A stretch of 64,000 bases of DNA from Acinetobacter brisouii CIP 110357. GTDB taxonomy: Bacteria > Pseudomonadota > Gammaproteobacteria > Pseudomonadales > Moraxellaceae. A program made the translations under genes and the position numbers. The stretch lies in assembly GCF_000488275.1 (NCBI RefSeq), contig NZ_KI530763.1, positions 1-64,000 of the forward strand, read 5' to 3'. The notes beneath the pieces are model-generated. The model had not been told where the DNA came from. It did not search any database and saw nothing but the letters and a program-made list of their open reading frames with translations. How positions within the stretch are numbered: position 1 is the first letter of the stretch; every line of letters starts with the position of its first letter. Shown here in pieces: positions 18,061 to 26,523 of this stretch.

Positions 18061-19962
18061 ATGCGTTACCCTGCATGGAAATATTTGCTGATTATCGTGG
18101 TTTTGATTATCAGTACATTATACGCACTGCCAAGCTTATACCCAGATGAACCAGCGGTTCAGATTTCAGGGGCGAAGGCTGGTACCAACATTGACCAGTC
18201 GGTCTTGCAAAAAGCAGAGCAAATTTTAAAAAGCCAAAATATTGCCAGTCATGACAACAGCTTTACCAACAATGCTGCCTTACTGCGTGTTTCAAATTCA
18301 GATGCCCAGTTAAAAGCCAAAGATGTGTTGCGTCAGGCACTTGGCGATCAATACGTTGTTGCATTAAACCTTGCACCGACCACACCAGTATGGTTACAAA
18401 AAATTGGCGCCAAGCCAATGAAACTAGGTCTGGACTTGCGTGGTGGGGTTCACTTCCTGCTTGAAGTGGACATGGACAAAGCGTTATCTCAACGTATGGA
18501 AACTTCGGCAACTGATTTACGCCGTCAACTTCATGATAACAAACTGAAATTTAATAACCTTGCAGTCAATGGCAACGTGATTAATATACAGTTTGCCAAC
18601 AATGATGACCGCGATGCAGCCACTAGTTTCTTGCGCCGCAATAACCCAGATTACACCTTGCAAGCATTGGCAACAGATACAGGTTCAACGCTGAACTTGA
18701 CCTATAGCGATGCGAAAAAACAAGAAATCCAGTCTTATGCAATCAACCAGAACTTAACCACGTTACGTAATCGTATCAATGAGTTAGGCGTAGCAGAAGC
18801 CGTTGTTCAGAGCCAAGGCAACAACCGTATTGTGGTGGAGCTGCCTGGTGTCCAGGATACTGCTGAAGCAAAACGTGTTTTAGGTCGTACTGCGAACTTG
18901 GAATTCCGTCTGGTGTCTGACCAGAATGACCAATATATTGACCCATATACAAGTAAATATAATGGTCAGCCATTACCTCCAGGCACAGAACTGTTTGCTT
19001 ACCAGTCTTTAGACAGTGGTCGTCAGTTATTGCTTAACCGTAGCCGTATCCTCACTGGTGAACGTGTTCAAAATGCGACTTCTGGTTTGAGCCAAGACAC
19101 AGGCGGTGCAGAGGTGAACATTACCCTCGACAGCGCAGGTGGTAAACTGATGTCGGATGCAACCCGCAGTGCTGTGGGTAAACGTATGGCAGTATTGTTT
19201 ATTGAAAATAAACAAAAAATTGCTTACGTGAAAGATCCGAAAACAGGCGCACAAACTGAAGTTCGTACACCATATACCGAGTCTGTGGTCATTAACGCAG
19301 CGACAGTACAACAAGTTTTGGGTTCACAATTCCGTATTACGGGTTTAAGTTCACCACAGGAAGCTTCTGAGCTTGCCTTGATGCTACGTGCAGGTGCTTT
19401 GGCAGCGCCAATGTACTTTGTTGAAGAGCGTGTAGTCGGTCCAAGCCTTGGTCAAGAAAATATCGACAAAGGGATTCTATCGACTGAAGTCGGTTTTATT
19501 CTGGTTGCGATCTGGATGGTTGTGTTCTTCCGTGTCTTTGGTGTAATTGCCAACTTTGCACTGGTGATTAACATTGCCATGATTCTGACTGTCATGTCTT
19601 GGATTGGCGCATCGCTGTCACTTCCAGGTATTGCAGGTATTATCATCACCATTGGTATGGCGGTGGATGCCAACGTCTTGATCTGTGAGCGGATCCGAGA
19701 AGAAATCAAATGGGGAGCCTCGCCCAAACAAGCCATTGTGGCAGGTTATGAGCGTGCCTATAACACCATTTTCGACTCGAACTTGACCACATTTATTGTT
19801 GCGTTCATTTTGTTCGCCATCGGTTCTGGTCCAATCAAAAGTTTTGCGGTAACGCATATGATCGGTATTGTCTGCTCAATGTTTACCTCAATTACTGTGA
19901 CTCGTGCCATTGTGCAATTAATTTATGGCAAAAGCCGTAACTTGAAAAAGTTGAGCATTTAA
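18061..19962 (+). CDS. secD: Protein translocase subunit SecD
   Basis: SecD works with SecF to use the proton gradient in pulling exported proteins to the periplasmic side. The 633-residue protein has a first membrane helix (residues 7-25), the GLDLRGGVHFLLEVDMD motif near residue 124, large periplasmic domains P1-head and base, and a C-terminal five-helix RND-type membrane domain that includes GIIITIGMAVDANVLICERIREE. All key parts are present, and length is close to the 615 of E. coli. It is followed after eight bases by secF. Confidence 0.98.
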   Translation: MRYPAWKYLLIIVVLIISTLYALPSLYPDEPAVQISGAKAGTNIDQSVLQKAEQILKSQNIASHDNSFTNNAALLRVSNSDAQLKAKDVLRQALGDQYVVALNLAPTTPVWLQKIGAKPMKLGLDLRGGVHFLLEVDMDKALSQRMETSATDLRRQLHDNKLKFNNLAVNGNVINIQFANNDDRDAATSFLRRNNPDYTLQALATDTGSTLNLTYSDAKKQEIQSYAINQNLTTLRNRINELGVAEAVVQSQGNNRIVVELPGVQDTAEAKRVLGRTANLEFRLVSDQNDQYIDPYTSKYNGQPLPPGTELFAYQSLDSGRQLLLNRSRILTGERVQNATSGLSQDTGGAEVNITLDSAGGKLMSDATRSAVGKRMAVLFIENKQKIAYVKDPKTGAQTEVRTPYTESVVINAATVQQVLGSQFRITGLSSPQEASELALMLRAGALAAPMYFVEERVVGPSLGQENIDKGILSTEVGFILVAIWMVVFFRVFGVIANFALVINIAMILTVMSWIGASLSLPGIAGIIITIGMAVDANVLICERIREEIKWGASPKQAIVAGYERAYNTIFDSNLTTFIVAFILFAIGSGPIKSFAVTHMIGIVCSMFTSITVTRAIVQLIYGKSRNLKKLSI

Positions 19963-19970
19963 GGAGATCG

Positions 19971-20936
19971 ATGATGACCAATGTGACTCAACCTAAATCA
20001 AAACAATACGGTCGCCCTGACAATGAACGCATTATTGGCTTCATGAAGATCAGCAAACCTGCTGCCTTCGCGTCAATTCTAATTACCATTGCCAGTATCT
20101 TCTTCATTGCCTTTCGTGGTCTAAACTTAGGTTTAGACTTTACGGGCGGTATTGCTGCGGAAGTTACCTATCAACAAGCTGTTGATCAGGATCAGGTGAT
20201 TAAATCGCTTGAATCAGCAGGTTTTGAACATGCAGTAGTACAAACCCTCGGCAGTAATAAGGATCTGTTGATTCGTATGCCTGTGCAAAAAGTCAAAGTA
20301 GATGACCTGAGCAATACTTTGGCAAAAGCAGTACAAGTACCAAATAACACCGCAACCCTGCACAAAGTCGACTCTGTCGGTGGTCAGGTGGGTAATGAGC
20401 TGTATGTCCGCTCTGCAGGTGCGGTAGCACTTGCACTGGTACTGATGCTGATTTACGTGACTATTCGCTTTGAGTTCAAACTGGCTGTGGGTGCAATTCT
20501 TTCCCTGTTTCACGATATCTTGGTGATTTTAGGGGTGTTTGCACTGATGCAGTGGCCGTTTGACCTAACCACTTTGGCGGCGGTACTGGCGGTAATTGGC
20601 TTCTCACTCAACGATAACATCGTGGTATCTGACCGTATCCGTGAGAACTTCCGTAAGATTCGTGGCGCATCGCCGCGTGAAGTGGTCGATATTGCACTGA
20701 CAGAAACTTTGCGCCGTACTGTACACACCTCTGCAACCTTATTACTGGTTGTTGTTGCCATGCTGGTTATGGGCGGTGAAGGTTTACGCTGGTTCTCTGT
20801 AGCGATGTTTATCGGTGTATTTGCAGGGACATATTCTTCAATTTATATTGCGACTGCCTATGCCTTGTGGCGTGGTCTGAACCGTCAGGACTTTATTGTA
20901 CAAGTGAAACCTGAATTTGAAGATGAACATAAATAA
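19971..20936 (+). CDS. secF: Protein translocase subunit SecF
   Basis: SecF is the partner of SecD. The 321-residue protein has GLNLGLDFTGGIAAEV after the first membrane helix and the membrane signature VIGFSLNDNIVVSDRIREN. AAGGAG precedes two consecutive ATG codons (19971 and 19974); the second has the better spacing of seven bases, so the N-terminus may be one residue shorter. The Sec cluster ends here at a bidirectional terminator shared with the minus-strand phosphopantetheinyl transferase. Confidence 0.98.
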   Translation: MMTNVTQPKSKQYGRPDNERIIGFMKISKPAAFASILITIASIFFIAFRGLNLGLDFTGGIAAEVTYQQAVDQDQVIKSLESAGFEHAVVQTLGSNKDLLIRMPVQKVKVDDLSNTLAKAVQVPNNTATLHKVDSVGGQVGNELYVRSAGAVALALVLMLIYVTIRFEFKLAVGAILSLFHDILVILGVFALMQWPFDLTTLAAVLAVIGFSLNDNIVVSDRIRENFRKIRGASPREVVDIALTETLRRTVHTSATLLLVVVAMLVMGGEGLRWFSVAMFIGVFAGTYSSIYIATAYALWRGLNRQDFIVQVKPEFEDEHK

Positions 20937-20962
20937 TTACTCATTTTCGATTTTGGCTTAAA

Positions 20963-20994
20963 TAAAAAACAGCATCCTCGGATGCTGTTTTTTT
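20963..20994. terminator. Bidirectional terminator between secF and the APE-type cluster
   Basis: ACAGCATC (20969-20976) pairs with GATGCTGT (20981-20988) around CTCG, with an A-run before and a T-run after. It therefore serves secF on the plus strand and the converging phosphopantetheinyl transferase gene on the minus strand. Confidence 0.9.
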
Positions 20995-21625
20995 ATGGCT
21001 GAATATAGCCAATCTCAGGGTTTAAACCCTCACGATCCCGCCATGCCACAGTACACAGTGCATCCTTCCAGACAAAGTGTTGGTACCTAAATCGACCCAG
21101 TTCGGAATGCTGACAATACCCCTGTTGCTGCCCTGTCACTACTTGGGTATTTAAGGTATTTAAACTCAAACGGATACCCAAACCACAGGCTTTTAAAATC
21201 GCTTCTTTGGCTGTCCAGACCTGAAACCAGTATTCAGTGTTTTGTCCAGTGGCTTGCCAATGCTGATATTCTTCAGGATGAAAAGCATGTTCTGCCAGTG
21301 CCTGAAAACGCACTTTGCGCTGTAACGATTCAATATCAACGCCAACATCCTGCACCTGCTGACTCACGGCCAACGCATAATGCTCACGACCATGACTATG
21401 GTTAAATGCCAGTTCAGGATAATTTCCCAAGTAGGGTTTGCCATGCTCAGTTTTGTCAAACTGCAAATCCTGTTCAGTAACATTGAGCTGTCGTGCCAGA
21501 ATCTCGGCCCGATAGGCATAAATCAGTTGCTGCTGATACTGCTTAAAGGCGGCCCGATGTGCAAAAGCATCAGGTTGTTTCGGAGCAAGTCGGGACAGCA
21601 ACTGCAAATAAATTTCAATTTTCAT
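20993..21625 (-). CDS. 4'-phosphopantetheinyl transferase (Sfp/HetI type) at the end of the APE-type cluster
   Basis: The enzyme moves phosphopantetheine from coenzyme A to a serine of carrier proteins. The 210-residue protein has the family motifs in order: KPYL, then FNHSHGREHYALAV, DVGVDIESLQRKV (Mg-binding Asp and Glu) and WTAKEAILKACGLGI (the F/W-x-x-KE-x3-K motif). It most likely activates the two acyl carrier proteins at 36611-37138, which have the DSID acceptor site. A 335-base gap with a hairpin element separates it from the rest of the cluster, so it may have its own promoter. Confidence 0.92.
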   Translation of the reverse strand: MKIEIYLQLLSRLAPKQPDAFAHRAAFKQYQQQLIYAYRAEILARQLNVTEQDLQFDKTEHGKPYLGNYPELAFNHSHGREHYALAVSQQVQDVGVDIESLQRKVRFQALAEHAFHPEEYQHWQATGQNTEYWFQVWTAKEAILKACGLGIRLSLNTLNTQVVTGQQQGYCQHSELGRFRYQHFVWKDALCTVAWRDREGLNPEIGYIQP

Positions 21626-21960
21626 ATTGCTGCCCCTTTAACCGAAGTGATTCAATATCATAAAGTGAGAGAAATATTTCTAAAAAATCAGAGAGGTAAA
21701 AACGTCATCTGCAACTGTTCGAGCCAGAAAACTATTCGCAATATACTGGTTTTGCAATATTTTTGATAAAAACTAACATTAAGCGAGTTTTGCAGTGAGG
21801 AGCATTGCTCCGCAAGGTGGTTTTGCCTACTTTTCCCGAAAGAAAAGTAGGTCTTACTGAAAGTTAATCCTGAAATCCAAGTCAAAGTAATAAGATTCCG
21901 TCATGAGGATTCATTTTTTAATATCTGAATCAACAAGAGCTTTCACCAAACTCATATAAC
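21626..21960. other. Non-coding spacer containing a REP-like element
   Basis: About 335 bases without a credible gene. It should contain the promoter of the phosphopantetheinyl transferase (minus strand) and the 3' end of the cluster transcript. The only structure is the pair of hairpins listed separately at 21799-21851. Confidence 0.5.
21799..21851. repeat. Twin-hairpin, REP-like intergenic element
   Basis: Two inverted repeats lie side by side. GGAGCA-T-TGCTCC is at 21799-21811. A 10-base arm, CCTACTTTTC, at 21826-21835 pairs with GAAAAGTAGG at 21842-21851 around CCGAAA. Such paired palindromes between genes look like bacterial dispersed palindromic repeats. I found no second copy in this window, so copy number is unknown. 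Confidence 0.5.
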
Positions 21961-22395
21961 TTAAAATTTAACAAGATCGCCTTTCAACGCAACCCCTGCC
22001 ATAGCTGTGCCTTTATGGCATTCATAAGTCGTGGTGCTGCGTGTTTCATGTGACTTGTAGTAACTGACAATATTGATCACAACATTAGCACCCTGTTGTT
22101 TTGCTGCGGTTTGCAGTTGAATCAATGCTGAACGCAGCACCCAATCGCAGGATTCCTCTGCTGACTTCATAAAACCATTGGTCTTTTTATTGGTCACTAC
22201 GCCTTTTTGCAACACCCGACCGCCTGAGTTCGTTCCTGCCAAATAGAATTTGACTGAACCATCCAGCGTACCATCTGCCATTGCGCGTTGCACTGCCTGC
22301 TTGAAGTCTAGTTGATGAACATCATCGGCAGCATGAGCAGACATACTCAATCCCATAAACAATGCTGTAGTAAATGCCAGTTTTTTTATCATCAT
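21961..22395 (-). CDS. Small exported protein of unknown function in the APE-type cluster
   Basis: The 144-residue protein has a clear signal peptide (MMIKKLAFTTALFMGLSMSA, cleavage after AHA near residue 22). The mature part has two cysteines, in EESCDWVL and TYECHKGT, that could form a disulfide in the periplasm, and a GANVVINIVSYYK segment. Similar proteins are found in databases under the misleading name excinuclease; nothing here suggests DNA repair. AAGGA lies six bases before the ATG. It is ten bases after the last ketosynthase gene, so it is probably co-transcribed and may act in export or anchoring of the product. Confidence 0.7.
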   Translation of the reverse strand: MMIKKLAFTTALFMGLSMSAHAADDVHQLDFKQAVQRAMADGTLDGSVKFYLAGTNSGGRVLQKGVVTNKKTNGFMKSAEESCDWVLRSALIQLQTAAKQQGANVVINIVSYYKSHETRSTTTYECHKGTAMAGVALKGDLVKF

Positions 22396-22404
22396 GTTTT
22401 ATCC

Positions 22405-23628
22405 TTATAAATAACGCTTAAAAATCAGTGAGGTATTAATCCCGCCAAAAGCAAAATTATTGGTCATGATGGTCTGTGCCATCATTGGTTTTGGTTGTTG
22501 TCGAATATAGTCCAGTTCCCCACACAATGGGTCAACCTGATCAAGGTTTAGCGTCGGAATAAATTGCTGACGCAGCAGCATTTCAATACTCAGCCATGCT
22601 TCAATCGCACCACATGCCCCTAAAGTATGCCCAAAATAACTTTTTAACGAGCTAATCGGTTTATAACCCAACACCTGTGCCGTAGCTTGGGTTTCTGCCA
22701 CATCACCATGATCGGTGGCTGTGCCATGCGCATTCACATAATCAATCTGTTCAGGGGGAATCTGAGCATCTTTCAGTGCCAATTGCATGCAACGCACCAT
22801 GCTTGCCTGATCGGGACGGGTGACATGTGTGCCATCGGTATTGCTGGCATAGCCAATGATTTCGGCATAAATTTGCGCGCCACGCGCCTGAGCATGTTCC
22901 AATTCTTCTAAAATCAGACAGCCTGCCCCTTCACCAATCACCAGACCATCACGCTTGGCATCAAACGGTCGTGGTGACTGTTCGGGATGTTCATTCATGC
23001 CACTGGTGGCAAGCAGTACATCAAACACGCCTGCACCTGGTGCGCTGAGTTCTTCTGCACCACCCGCCAGCATCACGGTTTGTTTGCCATATTTAATCGC
23101 TTCATACGCCTGACCAATCGACATCGAACCTGAGGTACAGGCGCTTGAAGTCGGCAAGGATAAACCCTTGATTCCGAAATGCACGGTCATGTTGACCAGA
23201 CTGGTGTGTGCCATCATCCGGATGTAGGTTGTGGCATTCATCTGGCTCATGTCATTGTCCAGAATCATGCGCCCCATTTCACACACTGCATCGACACTGC
23301 CTGCAGATGAACCGTAAGCCACGCCTGTTTCGCCACTGCTTAAAACTGGATGATTTAGCAAGCCTGCATCTTCGAGCGCACGCTCGGCACTAATCACCGA
23401 CATCAGTGCCACGCGCCCCATGCCGCGCATCACTTTACGATTGAAATGCTTTGGAATATCAAAATGATCAACGGGTGCACCCAAACGCGTGCGCAAGTCA
23501 GTGTATTGATCCCATTCCTGCATATAGCGCACGCCACTTTGACCTTGGGCAAATTTGGCAAAAATTTCATCGGCGGTTTGCCCCAATGAAGTAATGCCTG
23601 ACATGCCTGTCACCACAACCCGTTTCAT
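22405..23628 (-). CDS. apeR: Beta-ketoacyl-ACP synthase (ApeR-like)
   Basis: This condensing enzyme extends the polyene chain from malonyl units on an acyl carrier protein. The 407-residue protein has the full thiolase-fold catalytic triad: Cys in LPTSSACTSGSMSIG, His in YVNAHGTATDHGD and His in SLKSYFGHTLGACGA, with the gatekeeper-like TNNFAFGG near the end. It is close in length to FabF. By position (last of KS-DH-KR-KS) it matches the ApeR gene of aryl-polyene clusters. Its ATG overlaps the stop of the ketoreductase gene. FabF itself is the main alternative name, but the context argues for a dedicated enzyme. Confidence 0.88.
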   Translation of the reverse strand: MKRVVVTGMSGITSLGQTADEIFAKFAQGQSGVRYMQEWDQYTDLRTRLGAPVDHFDIPKHFNRKVMRGMGRVALMSVISAERALEDAGLLNHPVLSSGETGVAYGSSAGSVDAVCEMGRMILDNDMSQMNATTYIRMMAHTSLVNMTVHFGIKGLSLPTSSACTSGSMSIGQAYEAIKYGKQTVMLAGGAEELSAPGAGVFDVLLATSGMNEHPEQSPRPFDAKRDGLVIGEGAGCLILEELEHAQARGAQIYAEIIGYASNTDGTHVTRPDQASMVRCMQLALKDAQIPPEQIDYVNAHGTATDHGDVAETQATAQVLGYKPISSLKSYFGHTLGACGAIEAWLSIEMLLRQQFIPTLNLDQVDPLCGELDYIRQQPKPMMAQTIMTNNFAFGGINTSLIFKRYL

Positions 23629-24353
23629 CAGATCAGCCCCCCATTGACCGAGATCACCTGACGGGTGATATAGGCAGCTTCATCTGAACACAGGAATTTC
23701 ACCACACTTGCCACTTCGTCGACCTGCCCCATGCGCTGCATTGGAATCATTTTTAAGGCATGCTCTTTGACTTCATCCGTGACCATTTCAGTTTCGATCA
23801 GCCCTGGTGCAACACAGTTCACCGTGATTTTGCGTTTTGCCAGTTCCATTGCCAGTGCTTTGGTTGCACCGATCAAGCCTGCTTTTGCTGCACTGTAGTT
23901 GACCTGTCCGCGGTTGCCCATAATGCCTGATACAGATGACATGGTGACGATACGCCCGCCTTTTCTGAGGTGAATCATCGGCATGATCAGCGGTTTGACC
24001 ACGTTATAAAAACCGTCCAGTGAAGTGGAGATCACTTCATCCCAGTCGTTGTCGGTTAATGCAGGAAATGCGCCATCGTGGGTTAGGCCAGCATTGAGCA
24101 CCACCCCATAAAATGCACCATGCTGCTCTATGTCCTGTTCCAGACATTCACGCACCGCTTCTCGGTCATTGACATCGAATTGCAATGCATGACTGCTCCG
24201 TCCTAAAACCTGAATCTGACTGACAACCGCTTCGGCATCCTGCATACGCGAACGGGCGTGTACCGTGATATCAAAGCCTGCAGCGGCTAACTGTAGTGCA
24301 ATCGCACGTCCAATGCCACGGCTAGAACCCGTGACCAAAATTCGTCTGTTCAT
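23628..24353 (-). CDS. apeQ: 3-ketoacyl-ACP reductase (ApeQ-like)
   Basis: This reductase uses NADPH to reduce the 3-keto group after each condensation. The 241-residue short-chain dehydrogenase has the cofactor motif TGSSRGIGRAIA (residues 8-19), LNAGLTHD, the catalytic Ser in MSSVSGIMGNRGQ, YSAAKAGLIGATK (Tyr-x3-Lys), and VAPGLIETEM, typical of FabG. It lies between dehydratase and ketosynthase genes with a four-base overlap (ATGA) on the downstream side and a five-base gap on the upstream side. The order matches ApeQ. Confidence 0.9.
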   Translation of the reverse strand: MNRRILVTGSSRGIGRAIALQLAAAGFDITVHARSRMQDAEAVVSQIQVLGRSSHALQFDVNDREAVRECLEQDIEQHGAFYGVVLNAGLTHDGAFPALTDNDWDEVISTSLDGFYNVVKPLIMPMIHLRKGGRIVTMSSVSGIMGNRGQVNYSAAKAGLIGATKALAMELAKRKITVNCVAPGLIETEMVTDEVKEHALKMIPMQRMGQVDEVASVVKFLCSDEAAYITRQVISVNGGLI

Positions 24354-24358
24354 GACGC

Positions 24359-24790
24359 TTATTTTCCTAATTGTGGTGGTTCATGGGGCTGGTAAACACT
24401 GAGTACAGCAGAAATACAATGCTGCCCATAGTGCAGTTCACACTGGAACTGTCCCAAGCCTTCATGCAGATAAGATTGCTGCGCCCGAATGGTCAAAGTC
24501 GACCCAAGGGCAAAATGTGATACAGGCAACTGCATTTTGCGTGTACCGAGTAAATAACCAATTTTTGGCGCTTCGCCACCCTTCTGTCCATGCCGACCTG
24601 CAAAAACACTCACGCTTTGTGCCATGATTTCAATCGCTGCCCAGCTTGGCAAACCTTCCGCTTCGCAAAACATCAGCTCAGGACGAATGGTCAGTTGTGT
24701 TACGGCATAGTCTTCGCCAAATTCGCTGACGGTATCGACAAACACCATGGGTGCCTGATGGGGAATAAATGCCGTTGCATCCTGAATCAT
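24359..24790 (-). CDS. apeP: Hotdog-fold 3-hydroxyacyl-ACP dehydratase (ApeP-like)
   Basis: It is expected to remove water from the 3-hydroxyacyl intermediate to give the conjugated double bond. The 143-residue protein has FIPHQAPMVFVDTV near the N-terminus and LPSWAAIEIMAQSVSVFAG, where the Glu of IEIMAQ corresponds to the catalytic acid of FabZ. The GHFP segment that carries the FabZ histidine is not present here. The fused hotdog domain at the end of the AMP-ligase protein (34414-36081) shows the opposite pattern. The ATG overlaps the stop of the upstream ketosynthase gene. Confidence 0.82.
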   Translation of the reverse strand: MIQDATAFIPHQAPMVFVDTVSEFGEDYAVTQLTIRPELMFCEAEGLPSWAAIEIMAQSVSVFAGRHGQKGGEAPKIGYLLGTRKMQLPVSHFALGSTLTIRAQQSYLHEGLGQFQCELHYGQHCISAVLSVYQPHEPPQLGK

Positions 24791-25986
24791 GTCTGCTGCC
24801 TTGCAAAAATTAGACTAATGTTACTGCCGCCAAAGGCAAAGGAATTACTCATGGCATAATCCACGCGCTGGTTATGCTCAGGTTGCTGCACATAGTTCTG
24901 ATCTGTCAGTTCAGGGTCAATCTGCCCTGCCTGATGCAGTGGTAACCAAGACTGATCGAGCAGAACTTGTTGGCAAATAAAGGCTTCAAGCGCACCTGCC
25001 GCCCCCAGACAATGCCCTGTTTGATGCTTGGTACTACTCAAATGTACCTGATGTGAACCAAATACCTGACGCACCGCTTTAATTTCCATCGCATCATTTT
25101 GCGGAGTGGCCGTACCATGCAAGTTTAAATAACCAATTTGTGTAGCCTGCAAACCTGCGGCAGTCAATGCCTGTTGCATGGCTTGCTGTGCTCCGCGCCC
25201 TTCAGGATGTGGCGCAGAAATATGCCATGCATCCATCGACTCGCCTGTCCCGACTAGCATCACAGGGGCAGCGTCTTTACTGAGCAAAAATAAACTGGCA
25301 GCTTCGCCGATATTAATACCATCTCGATCTACGCCACATGGGCGGCAAATGCTATTCGACAGGCTTTCCAGACTGTTAAAACCGTTCAGGGTCAACTGAC
25401 ACAAGGTATCTACCCCACCAACCAAAACTGCATCGGCAAGATCGGCACTGAGTAAACGCTGCCCTGCAGCAAAGGCTTTGGCACTGGATGAACAAGCAGT
25501 AGAAATGCTATAGGCAATGCCTTCCCAGTTTAAATACTGTTTCAAGCCTTGCGCGAGGCTGTTCATTTCCTGTTTCTGGTAGAAAATCGGCGGATGCGCC
25601 TGACCTGCATAATACTGTTGCAAGAGCTGTTCATTATCGGCAATGCCCGAGGTCGATGTCCCAACGATCACTGCCAAACGCTGACGGGGAAACTGTGCAG
25701 TATAGGCTTGCACTTGGGCTTCAATTTGCTGTAAAGCGGTAATTGCCAAACGTAAATTGCGTGAGTCCAAAACCTGTAAAGCATCGGAGAAATCCTGCTG
25801 AAATACCTCGCCTGTATAAGCACCGACCAGACAGCTTTGCCCCAAGAGCAAATCTTCACGAGTACTCAGGCAACTTTCACGCTGGGTCAGGGCTTGGCGC
25901 ACGTCCTGTGCACTGGCACCTAAAGCCGACAAACTGGCACTACACTGAATGCCGACTGCGGCTAAATCTTGAATCTGTGCTGACAT
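24787..25986 (-). CDS. apeO: Beta-ketoacyl-ACP synthase (ApeO-like)
   Basis: This is the second full condensing enzyme of the cluster. The 399-residue protein has Cys in YSISTACSSSAKAFAAG, His in YLNLHGTATPQND and Lys/His in SSTKHQTGHCLGAAGALEA, so it should be catalytic and is not a chain-length factor. SNSFAFGGSNISLI is at the C-terminus. By order (lipoprotein, KS, DH, KR, KS) it matches ApeO. In aryl-polyene systems ApeO is reported to pair with a small ketosynthase-like partner; a candidate partner is at 37923-38558. Its ATG overlaps the stop of the DUF3261 gene by one base. Confidence 0.88.
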   Translation of the reverse strand: MSAQIQDLAAVGIQCSASLSALGASAQDVRQALTQRESCLSTREDLLLGQSCLVGAYTGEVFQQDFSDALQVLDSRNLRLAITALQQIEAQVQAYTAQFPRQRLAVIVGTSTSGIADNEQLLQQYYAGQAHPPIFYQKQEMNSLAQGLKQYLNWEGIAYSISTACSSSAKAFAAGQRLLSADLADAVLVGGVDTLCQLTLNGFNSLESLSNSICRPCGVDRDGINIGEAASLFLLSKDAAPVMLVGTGESMDAWHISAPHPEGRGAQQAMQQALTAAGLQATQIGYLNLHGTATPQNDAMEIKAVRQVFGSHQVHLSSTKHQTGHCLGAAGALEAFICQQVLLDQSWLPLHQAGQIDPELTDQNYVQQPEHNQRVDYAMSNSFAFGGSNISLIFARQQT

Positions 25987-26522
25987 TAATTCCCTACCTG
26001 TAAAGCATCATCCATCGGGCTAAATACAATGGTGTACGGTACATGTAAATTATCCAGTTGAATACTGTGTGCCTGCTTTTGAATGGTCAGTACATGTTGT
26101 TTGGCAATCTCGATCTGCTGGGTATTGTCCTGCTGTTTCACTTCGACCTGTGGTTGCCCTGCTTCTGCAAACTTGGGATAGGTTGCAAACAAAATATCAC
26201 GTACCACAAAGTCAAACGGTAACAAACGCATTTGCTCAATCCGCTGTTCCACCCTGACCTTTTGCCCATCAAATTGCAGTTTAAACAGGACTTGTCCTGT
26301 CAGGCTCAGTCCCAACATGCTGAGGTTTTTACCTTGCTGCTGCTGATAGAGCAAGAAACTAAAACTTTGCTGTTTCCACTGTACTTCGACCTGATCTTGG
26401 CGCTGGTACTGCTGTGCCTGCCACTGCGGTGCAGCAAGTGCAGGTGCTTTCGGATAAAACGACTGACAGGCACTCAGGCTCAGCGCCAGCCCCAACAGTA
26501 CAATCCGTCCATATCTGTGCAT
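25986..26522 (-). CDS. DUF3261-type outer-membrane lipoprotein of the APE-type cluster
   Basis: The 178-residue protein has a lipoprotein signal peptide, GRIVLLGLALSLSACQ, with the lipobox LSAC (Cys19). The rest is a beta-rich, Gln-rich periplasmic domain (LGLSLTGQVLFKLQFDG) resembling DUF3261 proteins, which recur in aryl-polyene clusters. The residue after Cys is Gln, not Asp, so outer-membrane sorting by Lol is expected. The role is unknown; together with the LolA-like carrier and the exporter it may deliver or hold the lipid-like product. It is one base from the flavoprotein stop and overlaps the next gene by one base. Confidence 0.75.
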   Translation of the reverse strand: MHRYGRIVLLGLALSLSACQSFYPKAPALAAPQWQAQQYQRQDQVEVQWKQQSFSFLLYQQQQGKNLSMLGLSLTGQVLFKLQFDGQKVRVEQRIEQMRLLPFDFVVRDILFATYPKFAEAGQPQVEVKQQDNTQQIEIAKQHVLTIQKQAHSIQLDNLHVPYTIVFSPMDDALQVGN

Positions 26523-26523
26523 A

